From contig VHZZ01000008.1 of NCBI GenBank assembly GCA_009801015.1, forward strand, positions 403,000 through 436,682: DNA of 33,683 bases, in the 5' to 3' direction. The notes beneath the pieces were generated by a model. That model saw only the letters and a program-made list of their open reading frames with translations. It was not told the origin of the DNA and searched no databases. Within the stretch, counting starts at the first letter, position 1; each line of letters begins with the position of its first letter. Shown one piece after another: positions 1 to 13,100 of this stretch. The DNA comes from Silene noctiflora (lineage: Eukaryota; Streptophyta; Magnoliopsida; Caryophyllales; Caryophyllaceae). Made by a program: the position numbers and the translations under genes.

Positions 1-709
1 TTTTTTTTTTTTTTTTTTTTTTTTTTTATTAATTGTTATTGATGTTGTAATTGAAGGAGTTATGTCCGATGTCCTATTAAATAAACCCGGTTAATACTAC
101 GGACTATTATGTTCTGCTAGGAGCCGCTATTGGTTTGTCTGCTTAACCTGGTTGATTGAAATTTGTAGATGATATTTTTCTGAGATTGAGACTTTTTTGT
201 GCTGAAAAAGTTACTGTATGACTTTAGAACATTCAAATTTATGATTCATTTGTTGTGTAATGTTTGAAAGCTCTACGAATTTGTGGTGCCTGATCACCTA
301 ACTTATCCTTGACTACAATTATGTATATGTTGATCGGGTCTTAACGAGGTAATTAGTCTCGCGAGGAATGGTCTCGTATCAGTGAGACTAACCCAATTTA
401 TAAAAATCTCCATCATAAAGCGACTCCTTAATTTGTTTTTTTAGTCTCATAATATGAAAATTTGTTTTAAAGGGGAGTTAAAGCTATTACATTAAGCAGA
501 GGGGGATTCAATTTTTTTTACCATAATGTACCTCGTCCGTCCATTTCATCCATCGGGTCTAGGCTTGCTTGCGAGTGGCCCATTTTGCATGAGAATTACT
601 TATTCCTTAGTGTGACAATATATGATGATGCGCTGTATACTAGACAACACATGTGATTTAAGAACGACGTTTATGAAGTTAATGGTGAATTGAAGATGGT
701 TTGTGGCAG
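1..709 (+). other. Intronic sequence upstream of the first visible UBC exon
   Basis: The window opens with 27 T residues and continues as T-rich, stop-filled sequence up to an AG acceptor at 708-709. I looked for the exon that should precede the first visible one (it would encode the strand before the SLYQGGVW motif) and did not find it. This stretch is therefore best read as part of an intron whose upstream exons lie outside the window. Confidence 0.6.
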
Positions 710-2324
710 GTCTCTATCAAGGAGGTGTGTGGAGGGTTAGAGTGGTGCTTCCGGATGCTTACCCTTACAAATCTCCATCAATAGGATTTCTAAACAAACT
801 TTACCATCCAAATGTCGATGAAATGTGAGTTGGTGCTCTTACATGTACGTTACTTTATAAAAGTCATTTAGTGGTGGTACGGAGTACGGACGAGACGAGC
901 CACAATTTGGGTTCGAGACCCATCAACATTAAAACTGCCTTTGTGGGCTCCATTTATATTAGTGTCGCTATTGAGCTATGTTTTGTTCACCTTTAGGTAA
1001 TTTGCAAACTTCATTTTTCAGGTCGGGATCAGTTTGCCTCGATGTTATCAATCAGACATGGAGTCCAATGTTTGGTAAGGCAAAGTTCTTGTATATTTCC
1101 AGAGAAGTTGCCAACTTGTTATTTGTTACTGTTTAAGAACAAACTTACCTTTCGCAGATCTGGTGAACGTGTTTGAAGTGTTCCTCCCACAACTCCTTTT
1201 GTACCCAAACCCATCTGATCCTTTAAATGGGGAGGCTGCTGCTCTGATGATGCGTGACCGAGCTGCTTATGAGCTAAGAGTCAAAGGTATTGGCACTCAG
1301 TCTTTCTCTTGTCGCGATTATGGTGGTTAGGGTAGATTTCAAAAATTGCCTCATGTTTCTGTTGCCAGTTTTCACATTTCACTTCTGTAACTAATGCCTA
1401 TGTTGATGATTTGGGTTCGAAACCTGTCATCATCGAATCCACCTTGTAGCTTCCCTTACACAAAAAAAATCCGGCTTCTGTTGCAATTAGCCCGTCCATC
1501 TTTTTTCATGTGGACACGTCACATCCATTGCTTTTGTTTTGTGAGATAGAACTTGATTCAGCATGCCTATGTTTACTCATTTACCTGTGCCCGACACACA
1601 CTTGGGCATGGGTATGACACTTGGACCACTCATTTTAAGCCAAATTAAGCAGGTATTTTAGAAAAGGTAGCTGAGTTTTGGTACGTGTCTGATCCTTCTA
1701 AACGATTCTGTGTAACATACAGCATATAATTTGGAGAACTCTGTGTGAGTCAAATAATACTCCGATATTTTGATGTAGAAACTGTTGTAAATATGACCTT
1801 TTACTGTTCTGAGTGTCGTCGGTGCACATAAATTAGTTTGACCTCTATGCTGCAATTGAACTTATGAGTATGTTTCGTCGGCAACCTTATCAGCATAGTA
1901 GTAAAATATCTTGAGCATTTATTGTTGAGTTTACAATGATAGGTTGTGAGATGAGTTATTGCTCCAAAATGTGCAATAGTAAGAATAGTTTTACCCATAG
2001 GTTGCCAGGTTGGTAACAAAAAGGTTGTTTCCGTGTTTTAACACATAATGTGCGCTACTTGGAATACTTTTACCTATGGGGCTTAGAAACACAAAGAGGT
2101 TGTTGTCTCAAGTGTGAAAAAGCGCTTAGTTCATGTCAAAACATGTTGGTAAAACAAAATGCATAATGGTAATTTCTTCATGGTATTCGCCAGAGTACTG
2201 TCAGAAGTACGCCAAACCAGAGGATGCAGGAGCTGTCCCGGAAGAAAACACGAGCGATGAAGAACTGACTGAAGACGAAGATGCTTCGAGTGATGAAGAG
2301 ATGGTGGGGCAAGCAGATCTCTAG
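710..2324 (+). CDS. UBC4/5/6: Ubiquitin-conjugating enzyme E2, UBC4/5/6 (UBE2H-like) group, 3' four exons (5' partial)
   Basis: The E2 enzyme accepts ubiquitin from E1 on a cysteine and passes it to substrates with an E3 ligase. Four exons join in one frame: 710-824, 1022-1074, 1158-1286 and 2194-2324 (TAG at 2322-2324), each bounded by GT and AG. They give about 142 residues. Visible E2 marks are LYQGGVW, the AYPYKSPS strand, the HPN motif (YHPNVDE), the catalytic cysteine in [15 protein letters not shown] (codon 1035-1037), and a C-terminal acidic tail rich in D, E and S ending in VGQADL. The order of motifs and the acidic tail match Arabidopsis UBC4, UBC5 and UBC6, relatives of human UBE2H. 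Which of the three is orthologous cannot be told. The N-terminal helix and first strand are encoded upstream of the window. No break is seen. The gene converges with BRM. Confidence 0.95.
870..965 (+). repeat. Possible SINE remnant with pol III B-box in UBC intron
   Basis: GGTTCGAGACC at 910-920 fits the pol III B-box consensus GGTTCGANNCC. A TAGTGGTGG stretch about 40 bases upstream resembles an A-box. The ends and any target duplication are not visible, so this is only a candidate tRNA-derived SINE fragment. Confidence 0.25.
1360..1470 (+). repeat. Second possible SINE remnant in UBC intron
   Basis: GGTTCGAAACC at 1414-1424 is a second B-box match, followed about 40 bases on by a short A-tract (1462-1469) that could be a retroposon tail. 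It lies in the 907-bp intron between the third and fourth visible exons. No clear A-box was identified. Confidence 0.25.
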
Positions 2325-2580
2325 TCGCGACCACTGCTCAATTATGCCTGCCATTTAATTCCGACTTGTATCTGTACATTATGTATTACTGTAATAGGGT
2401 TCTGGTTAAATTGTTCCCCATGCTTTATTGTAAAGACTTTACTATGCTGGGGTATTTTCTGGGAGGATGTATTTGTCCCCCAACTTGTCCTTTAATTTGT
2501 TGAATTCTCTGTAAATAACTGTTTACTGTCTTCTATGCAACCCATTGGATTCAAGCTTACTTTGTTTTATCAGTAACTCA
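2325..2580 (+). other. Probable 3' UTR of the UBC gene
   Basis: Directly after the stop codon the sequence is T-rich and non-coding, with TGTAAATAA and TTTATTGTAAAG stretches of the kind plant 3' ends use. No canonical AATAAA at the expected spacing is evident, so the cleavage site is not placed. The end given here is approximate. Confidence 0.4.
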
Positions 2581-2772
2581 GTCCGATCTGATTCTTGATT
2601 CCAAACCGATACCTCTAACCTCCAAGTACAACCGTCTTTTATAAAAACTGTAAAATTAATAAAGAAAATTGAATAATATCATGAAATTTATATATTAATT
2701 ATTTTTTTAATCACAAAATTAATAATTTAATTTTATAAACTTCTCAACTTGTATTTTATTTTAATAGTTTAA

Positions 2773-3106
2773 CTAGTGTAGTACCCGTGCAAATGCATGG
2801 TATTTCAGATACAAATATTAGAAAATTTGACAATTAATTGAACTAATGCAGTTTACCTCCGTTTTGAAAATAGTAGAAAATTTGCATATATAATTCCAAT
2901 GACATATTTTATTAGCCTTATTTATATAAAAGTTAAATAATAATTGATGTTATAAAATTAATTAGGAGATAAATATTGTGTAATAGTAAATATAGATAAT
3001 GAACACTAATTATTTAGGAAATAAATATTGTCCATAGAATATCACTTAGGCGGGAAATTTAAGCGGGAGAATTAGGAGATATGCTAATCTTTTAGTATAT
3101 AGGGGA
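2773..3106 (-). mobile_element. Non-autonomous Helitron, 334 bp
   Basis: Read on the minus strand it begins with TC followed by CCCTATATACTAAAAG. It ends with a GC-containing hairpin (CCATGCATTTGCACGGG) and CTAG. It sits between host A and T, the normal Helitron target, with no target duplication. These termini match the plant Helitron pattern (TC start, hairpin, CTRR end). No Rep/helicase coding is present, so it would depend on a partner element. Confidence 0.8.
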
Positions 3107-3499
3107 TGCTCATTTGTTTTTTTTTATTTAAAGTAAATAAAGTTTGAATTGAAATTTTTTCCTTATTTAAGTAAAACGAGTTTGGAGGGAAACCTTTTGA
3201 GATTTCTTATATTTCCTCCATTCAACTTCACTCTACCACTTTACCTTTTCACGTTTGGCAACGCGTATTTTACGCGCTAAATATCATTAGCTACGTATTT
3301 GCAAAAATTATAAAAGTTAGATATTTTTAATATACTCGTAGAGACGAATTAAACAAGATACCACATGAAAATATTTTCACGTATGTATTGAGGGAAAATT
3401 GAAATTGAATGTTTACTTGTGAATAGTGTATAAAAATGAAATTGGTAGAGCGAATTTGAATGGAGAAAATATATGGTTAAGAATATGACTAAATGTAGA

Positions 3500-3557
3500 A
3501 GGAGCAAAACTTAAGCTGGAAAATTTTAGATTTGTTAATCTTTTAGTATATAGAGGA
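3500..3557 (-). mobile_element. Helitron 5' terminal fragment
   Basis: The plus-strand segment AATCTTTTAGTATATAGAGG repeats, with changes, the terminal part of the neighbouring 2773-3106 element, including an upstream AAGCTGG-like stretch. No CTAG-ended 3' partner is evident, so this is a fragment or a strongly decayed copy. Confidence 0.5.
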
Positions 3558-4185
3558 AAGACGAATAATGAACACGGAGAAACTATAGGGAGACGTAAAG
3601 GAAAGTAGGGCAAAATATTACGAAGATAATGAGATTAACGCGAAGAATAATTCATTAACAGATAATGATATCTTTGCCCACAAAAGAAACTAGAGGACAC
3701 ATTTGAACTATCTATTCATTATTTGAAATGGTTAAAAGAAAGACCCTTAAATCACATCAATCATAAAAATCTCCACCATTAATACAAAATGGACCTATTT
3801 TTGAAGAAAATGAACATTATCTTGAATCACAACAAAAGCTACATATCCTTCCCTCTTACGACGATACAGTACCCTCATATAACGGTAATAATTCGCCCAT
3901 CGACCCCTCAGCAACCTCCAAAAACATCATTTTCCTTCGTGTTAACCGACATATCAATCACCTCTGTGAGCTCTAAGAAGAGGGACATGGCATTTGCTAA
4001 AACAATAGCAGCAGTAAAATATACAAGGGACTAATGATGTTTTATACTATTAAGCAAGTACTATAAAAGTACCAAGGGTCCGGGCGCCACATCGTAAACA
4101 ATAATGCCTAGTCCTTAATGACTTTTACATACCACCTAGCCTAGTTTGTGTTTCAGGAATGATAAGATCAAATTCAAATGTAAAC

Positions 4186-7100
4186 TCACATAAAGCTAGA
4201 CCTCCTTTTCCCAGCATCTGTCCTCAGTCTCTTTACAGGGTTGGCCCATCCCATCGTTCCTCCGCTACTGCTACCATTGCCCTGTTGGGCCGGCTGGTTA
4301 GACCAGACTTGTTGTCCCGATCTAGGGGTCGAAACTGAACCGGGGCTCCTTATACTACGGCCCATGCTAGGGGGCGAGACAGGCCCAGCTGATCCAGACC
4401 CGGACCTAGTATTCACAGTTGGCTTCTCCCGGTCTTTTCTCTTTTTCTTGCAAACCACCAAATCCCCAGGGTGAGTTAACCGAGGAGACTCATGAGGTGG
4501 GTCGCGGCTGCTGTTGCCGATTTTGGATTCCTTCACGGCCAAATGGGATCTTGTCCTTGAGTCTTCATTAACTGTAGCTGGGGCCCGCAATGACTGCCTT
4601 GGGGATGTGCTCATCTCCCGGTCAACATCATTCATTAATCTATGTTTTCTTAACTGCGATGGAGCGGATTTCACGGCAGCAGGCGCTTGAGTAGATGTGG
4701 AACTAGGACCCAAAAAGGACACTGAATTTTTGGCCTCGTGGAAATCCATGTCGGGAAAGGTCATTTTCAATACTTCAAAGAAGAGATCATGGACCTTCCT
4801 TGCCTCACATCGAACCTTCATATATAAACAGTGGCCAACATTAACTTCAGTAAGGTCACTTTCAGAGACATGATTAACTATTACCGACAACTTCAATCAA
4901 AATATTTCTCACATAAAGATATCTTTAAGCTCATGGATTAAAAAGTAGTAAGAAAAACAGAGAGGTCTGGCAACTCTCAAGTTAAAATCTATGTTAGTTC
5001 GACTCTTCATTTTTTGGGGCTATATCCGCGTGACCGCGTCCAATGCGGCAATCAAGGATATGGGTATATGAAATTCGCATCCAACCCTTAACATTCCCAA
5101 AAAACTCTCGGAAGACACTCGTGTATGGAGCGTTTAGTATGATATTTACTGATTTAAACCATATTCTCTCATATTACTCCATCTCACAATAGAAAAACAC
5201 TTCAATTTTCAAATCTAAAACTATCTAATTTTTTGAAAATGTGTCCCCGCACCCGTATTCTCATATTAGAAGGGGTCCTTGTGTCTAAATAATTGAGTCA
5301 TGCAGAGTCCCACACCTGTACTGAAATATGCTAACATCTACAAGCTACTAATTCAAAATGAACTTGGGGGAGGTACCTCATGAGAAAAACCAAAATGTTG
5401 CACTGCACTTTTCAACATTGATTGCACGTCATTGACAAATTCCATTACTCCATTATAGTGCAGCTTGTCGATCCGATGGTCAATCTTGCGAAAATCCAAA
5501 ACTTTATTTCCAGCGCCAGAACCTGAAGATTCAGTTTTCTTCCATAAATCTGTCAATAGAGGCACGATCTGACTGCCTTCCTTATCTATCCTCCTCTGGA
5601 CCTTGCTAAGTGCATTCTTACACTACGGGCAGAAAACAAAAAACTTAATTATAGACTGCTTACCACTAGGGCACTGACGATAATACTTGCTAGCAAAAAT
5701 GTATGTTGATTAAGGAGATTGTAAATCGCAGTTTCAATAACCCTTTGTTTCTAATACATATTTTGTTTTGGGTTGTGTTTTTGTTATCTAAAAGAACAAA
5801 ATGGCCCTAACCTCACTTGCACCACTTTCAAAGAAAATGAAATTAGGACATGTAATATACTTTCAAAAAGGATCCACAATTCGACTACAAAAATAGATAT
5901 ACGGCTCTGAACAGTAGTTAGGTCATAGATAGTAATCATCACATTCCCCTGCCTCTGACATCTATAATCGATAAAATATACTCCCTATTAACAACTATTA
6001 AAAGCACCTATGTATAAGGAAATGTAGCATGAGAAAGTGAAACGTACCCGCCTCTGAATGATGTCAGACATCTTAGCTCCATAATTGCAATTTGCAGAGA
6101 TATCAATATCTTTGTTACCATCCCAATTGTCCCTGGAGCTCTCACCAGCTTCGTCATGGGGATTAGACAAGCTATTCAATCGACCAGGCTTTATAGAAGC
6201 ATGGAGCTTTGACGTACTTTCCGTCCTTCTAGAAGGTCCGCCACGACGAGTCTTTGTCTCACTCCTATCTTGCTTGAAAGCAGCAGAATCACTCACCAAT
6301 TTGCTTTCAGGTTCGCTTTTTGGCTGAGAACTTATTTTGGTTTCAGCAAAAGATTGAGTTTGAAATGAATCTCCACGTTGAAGACACGGCTTTTCATTAC
6401 TGTATCTCTCTTCCCTTTCCATTGTATGACGAGGTCGAAGTCTTGTGCTACGTTTTCCTTTGATTTTGGGCAGCTGCAGCACCTGCTCATCTTCACCTTC
6501 TTCACGTTCATGATTCCAACTTCCTGATCGCTGGATATCCAAATGTGAATCCCCTGAGACAGCAATCTCTCCTTCCTCTAGGTCATCAGCCTGAACAAAT
6601 AAACAGAACAAAATATATAAATATGGAGCAATGGATGGACCCTCCGCCCATTAATAAACTTCCTGGTTTGTTTTGCGCAGAAACTAGCATAGTAAGATGC
6701 GGGGATAGAAATACAAATTGATGTCACAAGTCACAACCAATAATGACCACAAATAACTACTCCTTTTGTAATGGAGTGATGTTCCCACTTTCCATTTTGA
6801 GATGTGAATTGTGAAAACAAGCATATGGGATAGGGAACCCCAAACGCACTCTATCACACACAACTTGCTTAAAAAGGATAGGTAAACCATTGGTTGGGAC
6901 AGACCACAGAAGGATACATAAACTATTGACATGAGCGAAAAGTAAGGGTTTTTTTGGGTAAAATTACCGAGTTGTCCTCATAAAAATTTCAAGATTAAAA
7001 AAAGAAAAGAAAAAATGAAAAACAAAAAAACACCATTGATAAACCTAATCTAAGCCCCATAATAAAATTAATCAATCATTAATCATACTATACTTACTGC

Positions 7101-10100
7101 TTAACCTTTTAAACAACTAACCCACTTTTCTGTTCTTCTCCGACCAACCACCAGAAACATCAACTCACCTTCCTCATCCCCATCCTAAGCTCTCCCAACT
7201 CCCATTCCCTACCATCTCCAAACCCAACCTCCCGCTTTAGTCCACTAGCGTCTTCCCCACTCAAGAGGTCCCCTTTCACAAGCTCCCCATCCCAACCTCT
7301 CCCAACTGGCCAACTCCCATTCACAACCCTTGAAGATCTTCTCCCATGAATGACAACCTTCGTCCATTTTCGATTTTCCTCGGACACGATCCCCACCACA
7401 ATCATACACTCAATGCCATCGCCCCAACAGGCCGACCTATTCGCTACCTCCGGCCAACTTATTTTGGCGAGTAGAAGCTGTCAAGGTTGGATGTGAAGGT
7501 GTGTTGAGGTTGGGGAGTAACGAGCTCTAATGTGTGGTTTTAAGTTGAGGTTAAATTTCAAGTAACTTGATTTAGCTACAATTATTAATTGAAACCCAGA
7601 AATGGAAACAAGGAATTTTATTAACAGACAGAGGAGTTAGTAGAGAGACAAATCTGAGAAAAGATAAAGAGGCACACCAGTCGTTTCGAGCCAGAACTTG
7701 GTCTGGCATCTATTGCAGATAAAGTGGTGAATTTCTGAGAAGATAAAGAGGGGGAGACTGGTTGTGTCATCCTTTGACTATCAGAGGATCCTCCGGGGGA
7801 TCCAGGGTCTTCAACCACATGCGCAGATCGAGGATAATCATATCGTTCATTACCAATAGGAACATCCTCTTCTGTTTGCTCCTTGATGGGAACCGCTGTT
7901 GCGTCATCATCTTCATCTTCATACTCTCCAACCTCACCATCCTCATCTGGGACTAAATCTTCACGTCTGTCTTCAGAACCTTCATCTGAGGATTCTTCAT
8001 TGTCATCATCCACATCCACCTCAGTGTATACAGGATTTTTCTGCCCTTTCTGCCGGCCCCTTCTCTTTTCAGGTAGACTGGGCCCTGCATCGACAGTGCT
8101 AGTAAATATGTCCTTCGATGGTTTTTTTGACAGAGAATTAACGGTAGAATTAACTTCCTTGGTACTGGCACGAAGCCAATCCGGCACTTGATCATAGCTC
8201 GTCATCTCCTCAATCCAGTCAAACTCTTCATCCATCTGGTCAAACAGCTCAACTTCTTCTTCACTACGTGCAATCAGTCGATTTACCTGCTGGAGAGAAG
8301 GGACATCATGAACGGTCTCTTGATATCTCTCCTCATCATGTAACAATGTCTCTAATGTCATTCGTCTCTCCTCATGTGTTGTTCTCTGATCAAAACGGCC
8401 AGCATTGATTACTTCATCGGCCATGTCAATTTTGTATTGTTGAATATTGTTTCTAATAAGGCTCTCAATTGAACCAATATAACGGTCCTTTCCCGCAAGA
8501 TCATCCTCTAAGTCAACTGAACCCCCGCTTCTAAATTCATCCTCCTTTTGGTGGCTAGGTATCTTGTCGACAACTGCTTCCATGTAAATGACTTTGACTT
8601 CTCTCTTTTGCCCAATACGATGTGCTCTGGCAACTGCCTGTTCCTCATTTTTAGGGTTTGGATCAGGATCATATATGATAACGGTGTCGGCACTTTGAAG
8701 ATTTAAACCACGACCGGCCGCACGAATGCTCAGCAAAAAGATAAAGCAATCTGTTTGTGGGTCATTAAAGTCCACTATGGCCGATTCTCGGTCCTCTAAG
8801 CTAGTAGTTCCATCAATTCGCCGATACAAGAGTCGTCTCCATTGCAAATATTCTTCCAGGATGTCAAGAAGCTTGGTCATGGTACTAAAGAGAAGTACCC
8901 GATGCCCGGATCTATGAAGCTTCATGAGGATCCTATCCAAGATCCATAACTTCCCACATGATTTTACAAGAAAATCCTTTGAGAAGTCATTGAAATAAGG
9001 GTAACTAAGCAATGGATGATTGCAAACTTTACGGAGCTCCATACACCGGTTATTTAAAGTTTTAAAAACTCTAGCTTCATAATAAGGATTTCTTTGAACT
9101 CTAAGCTTCTCATCCTCGGGGTCCACACGGATAGTACCAGTTGTTTTAACCCAATCATAGATAGCACCCTGGAGGGCGGACATCTTACATTTCAAAACAA
9201 ATGACACCTGCATCAAAGATAGACTTCAGAACGCCAGAAAAGGTGATAGAAAAGCTTTTAACAAGGTGATTGACAACATGCATTACCTTTGGTGGAAGGG
9301 AGCCTTCCACATCTTCAACACGACGCCTGAGCATAAATGGCTCCAGAATCTGATGTAGCCTATGGATAATGATAACCTTCTTTTCAGTCTCGAGCCAATC
9401 ATCCTCTGCATTATGCACAACTTCCTTTTGAAAAGGTTGTGCGAACCAGTCGTGGAATGCTTTACGATTATCAAATACTTCAGGGAGAAGTAAATTCAAC
9501 AAAGACCAAAGCTCCTTCAAATCATTCTGAAAAACAACAACGCCTGCCATGAGAGATGTCTACAAAGAAAACGCTCACAGAAAACATTATCCATATCGAA
9601 TACAGAAAGGCATGAGCATTTCAAGCTCCCTATAGTTAATTATCTGCAGAAGGCATCATCTTTCTCTTTCATTTATCATTGTCAAAAATAGTCAACATTT
9701 AGTATAGACCTTGAAAATTAAAAATCTCCTAGGGCAAAGCAGTTCCAAAGAGAGAAGCTTACAAGTAAGTCATAACACCTTGACAAAGCAAGATGGAAGT
9801 TTAAAAGCACACATACAGCTCGACTATACAATATCCATATTGACATAAACATATATCAGATTATGAAATAGGCATAAAATTAACGACGGGGCACTTTTGT
9901 CAACAAAAACTCATTGGATTGTAATTGAGAATTGACGAGAAGAATGCAGGTGAAAGATCAAAAGCACAGGTACAGTTCCTTCATTGAATATCCCATATCC
10001 ACAAATATGAGATTATTAAATAGGTGTACAATTATTGATGGTGACATTTACGCAAAAAGCTCATAGGATTGCACTTAGGTTTTGCTAATACTTGATGACT

Positions 10101-13100
10101 TTATTTCTTTGATATATTGTCTTTTTGTCTATCAAATTTCTTACACTCATAATTAGCTTTAAAATAATGATTAATTAATATGAATAATCCATACTATGGG
10201 TGCCCTTCCTATATTAATCCAAACAATGCATTAACTCACTATAATCCTAACTATCATACTCTCTCCCCACATTACACCTAACTTACCGACTACCTGAAAA
10301 AAAGGTAACCTTTATTTAAATGATCTTATGTCACTTTTATTTAGCTTTCTTCTCCCTACTCAGTCGTATCAACACCCCTTCACTTCCCTTACTTTATTTC
10401 GTTCATCATCAATTTCTCCAATTTCGTCACCTAATCAGACTGATTGTTTGCCTTTTTTTATCCTCAATTTTCTCCCCATTTCAAGGTGTTATTACTTATT
10501 ATACACCACCATTGACTACACATTAGTACCAACATTATCATCAAACAAACCCATATAAGCACCCCTTTCCACAATCTCACTCACCCAGCTTGAAGGTTCA
10601 GATTCACGAATGGTTCAATATTCCACAAAAAATCGTGACATAATTTGTAGCATGCTTCAGAGTTCAGGACAAATACGATCCGCCTCACAAGTTATACTAG
10701 AACCGAAACCTATAAAACAACTCACACTATATGGTATTTTATGTATTGCTAATTGTTACTAAAACATTGAGCAGCGTAGCACAACAAACATCAACCCAGC
10801 TTGATGTTAATGATTTGACATTCAGAGAAATAAAGTGGGACAGGTTGATTAAAGAGATCATTAGCAAGACTAAGAGATGATAAATTGCTTAATTGACAGA
10901 TTGATGAAGATNTTGAAACTTTGAAGATTAAGTGAAGTGATACTGTGATAGTGAAAGGAGGAGTGTTTGTACAAGTTATTCCAGCCCAACTACAATGTTT
11001 AAAAAAAGAGGATCTTGGACAAGGAAAGNGATTATTCTGCTCGATGTTTTGAAGGGTCCGAAAGTGAAGATTTGAAGTTGAGTAAAATGCCAAATTCAAT
11101 TGATGAGGAATTGACGATGGAAAAAGTAGAGGGTAACAGACTTCTCATTCAGGAAATTGCGGTCGTTGTTTGATTGCTGTTTTATAGCATAATTTCTAAA
11201 TTTGGATTGAGTATTTGAATAGGCAAATATTTAGGATGAAGCTTTGCATGTGTTCTGATAATTAGGAAAAATAAATTAAGAGATTACATGAAGAAAAAGA
11301 GAGAAAGAATGAACAACGAAGAAAAGAAACAGCAAAAAAGAAGTAACAGCATAAAAGAGAGACACACAACAAAGAAGAAGAAAGGGAAAGAGCAATAAAT
11401 GAATGAAGAAAAGAGATGACCGGCATCAACAAGTAATTAAAATGAACAAGTTCAATCAGGGAAGTGAGTATGATAGTTAGGATTATAGTGAATTAATACA
11501 TTGTTTGAATTAATATAAGAAGATCACTCATAGTATGTATTATTCTTATTAATTAATCCTTAAAATAACAGCAACAATGACTAGAATTAAAATATAAACC
11601 ACTAAACAAAACTAAACCACAAGGATTCCTCATTCAAAAATGGAGGAAAAAAAAAGGATAATTGATGAAGCAGACTCGAAGTAAGACGGGGCAAGGTTAG
11701 AAGATTTGGTGGGAAAAGCTCAAATTTTAAAGTTAACTTAAGAGCTCATCCAAACACACTGAGACGACAGATTACTAATCTGCCATAAGAGTCAATAAAG
11801 AGAAAATCAGTATGTGCAGATGACTACTCTGAACAGTAAATAATATATTATGTCTCAAATGCCAATATGTGCACACAATGGTGGATCTTTGCCGAATATC
11901 TTGGGCCCCGGAATATTGTAATACAAAAAAGAAAATTGTGCATTTTGCTCAATTATGGTGTTGATATATTTCATAATTAATAATGTTTTTTATGATTTTC
12001 AATATGATGACACAACACCATAAAAGACATTTTTTTGACAAACCTGTAAAGGCGTTCCTGTGAGCAGCAGACGCCTTTGGCAACGATACCTATCCAAATC
12101 ACGAGCCAAAACTGATTCTCTATCCTTCATTCTTTGTGCTTCATCAATTACTATATACTTCCAGTCAACTCTAGAAAGTTTTGAACGGTCAAACATAATG
12201 AACTCATAGGTTGTGACAAGCACATTAAACTTCATAGCACATACTTCCTGGGCAATCAGTAAAAGGAGGATGTTTAGTTAGCAGCATGCATAAGATTTCT
12301 CTATTTATAGACAGGTAATATAATGGTCCTTACTTGAGAGAATAGCTTAGATCTCTGGTCTTTGCTACCAACATAGTAAATGCAAGACACAGATGGCAGC
12401 CAGGTGCGTAACTCACTCTGTCAAGAAAATAAATATTGTTAGCAAAGCGCATGAGTAAACCAGCTAGCCAGCCAGAAAACAATGACAATGTGTACAGTGA
12501 TGCATACCTTCCAATTAACCAAAACAGCATTAGGCACAATTATCAAATGGGGGCCATAGTTCCCTTTATATTCCATCAAGTAAGCAATCAGGGCCATCAC
12601 CTGCATGCAAAGGCAACACTGAAAAATTGCACCAACTTTTTCTTTTAAAGTTGATACTATTGGAACTTCAGCCAACCGCCTAAGAGAGTCCCCAAAATGG
12701 CAGGGGAAGGGGGTTGGATGAACGCAGCATTACCTCAGTGTTAACACAGAAACTATATCTAGATGCCTAATGTCCCTTTATGAAGGCTTGTGTTGAGAAT
12801 TGCATAGAATGATTACTACTACTAATAAAAAGATGTGGGCCATTTTAGTGAGCTATTTTGGTTGATTCCATCATAATATAGAACCATATAACAGCGAGTC
12901 TTTGGCTCCATAGGAAATGGAACTGTGTTTTTCCCCTTTTGAGCATTAACAATAATTTCAACATAGAAGAGCAAGTCAATGTAAAAAAGGACCAAGGGGT
13001 CCTAGGCAAAAGGACGACGACACTTTTACGTGGTTATAAAGATAGTCTCGGCAAAAACCTCATTGGGAAAATGTGTGGCACAAAAAGTAAGATAACACAC

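Larger units (their letters stand above)
2581..4185. other. Convergent intergenic spacer with BRM 3' UTR at its right end
   Basis: This spacer separates the UBC and BRM stop codons. It is AT-rich and holds a delimited Helitron at 2773-3106. A second Helitron 5' terminus, on the minus strand, ends near 3557 (TTTTAGTATATAGAGGA on the plus strand). A short hairpin, CGCGTA-TTT-TACGCG at 3262-3276, may be a decayed 3' end of that second element. The last 200-300 bases before 4186 are probably the BRM 3' UTR. The open frame at 3789-4034 has no recognisable product and I regard it as chance. Confidence 0.5.

Noticed and set aside
2133-2324. 63-codon frame beginning MSKHVGKTK
   Set aside because: Its latter part is the last UBC exon; the ATG lies in the intron before the AG acceptor at 2192-2193, so it is not a separate gene.
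4241-4474. Open frame on the + strand opposite BRM exon 14
   Set aside because: It is an antisense shadow of GC-richer coding sequence; no domain or independent context.
11999-12235. Separate small helicase-like gene ([12 protein letters not shown])
   Set aside because: It is exon 9 of BRM read through into the intron; the conserved frame continues in exons 8 and 10.
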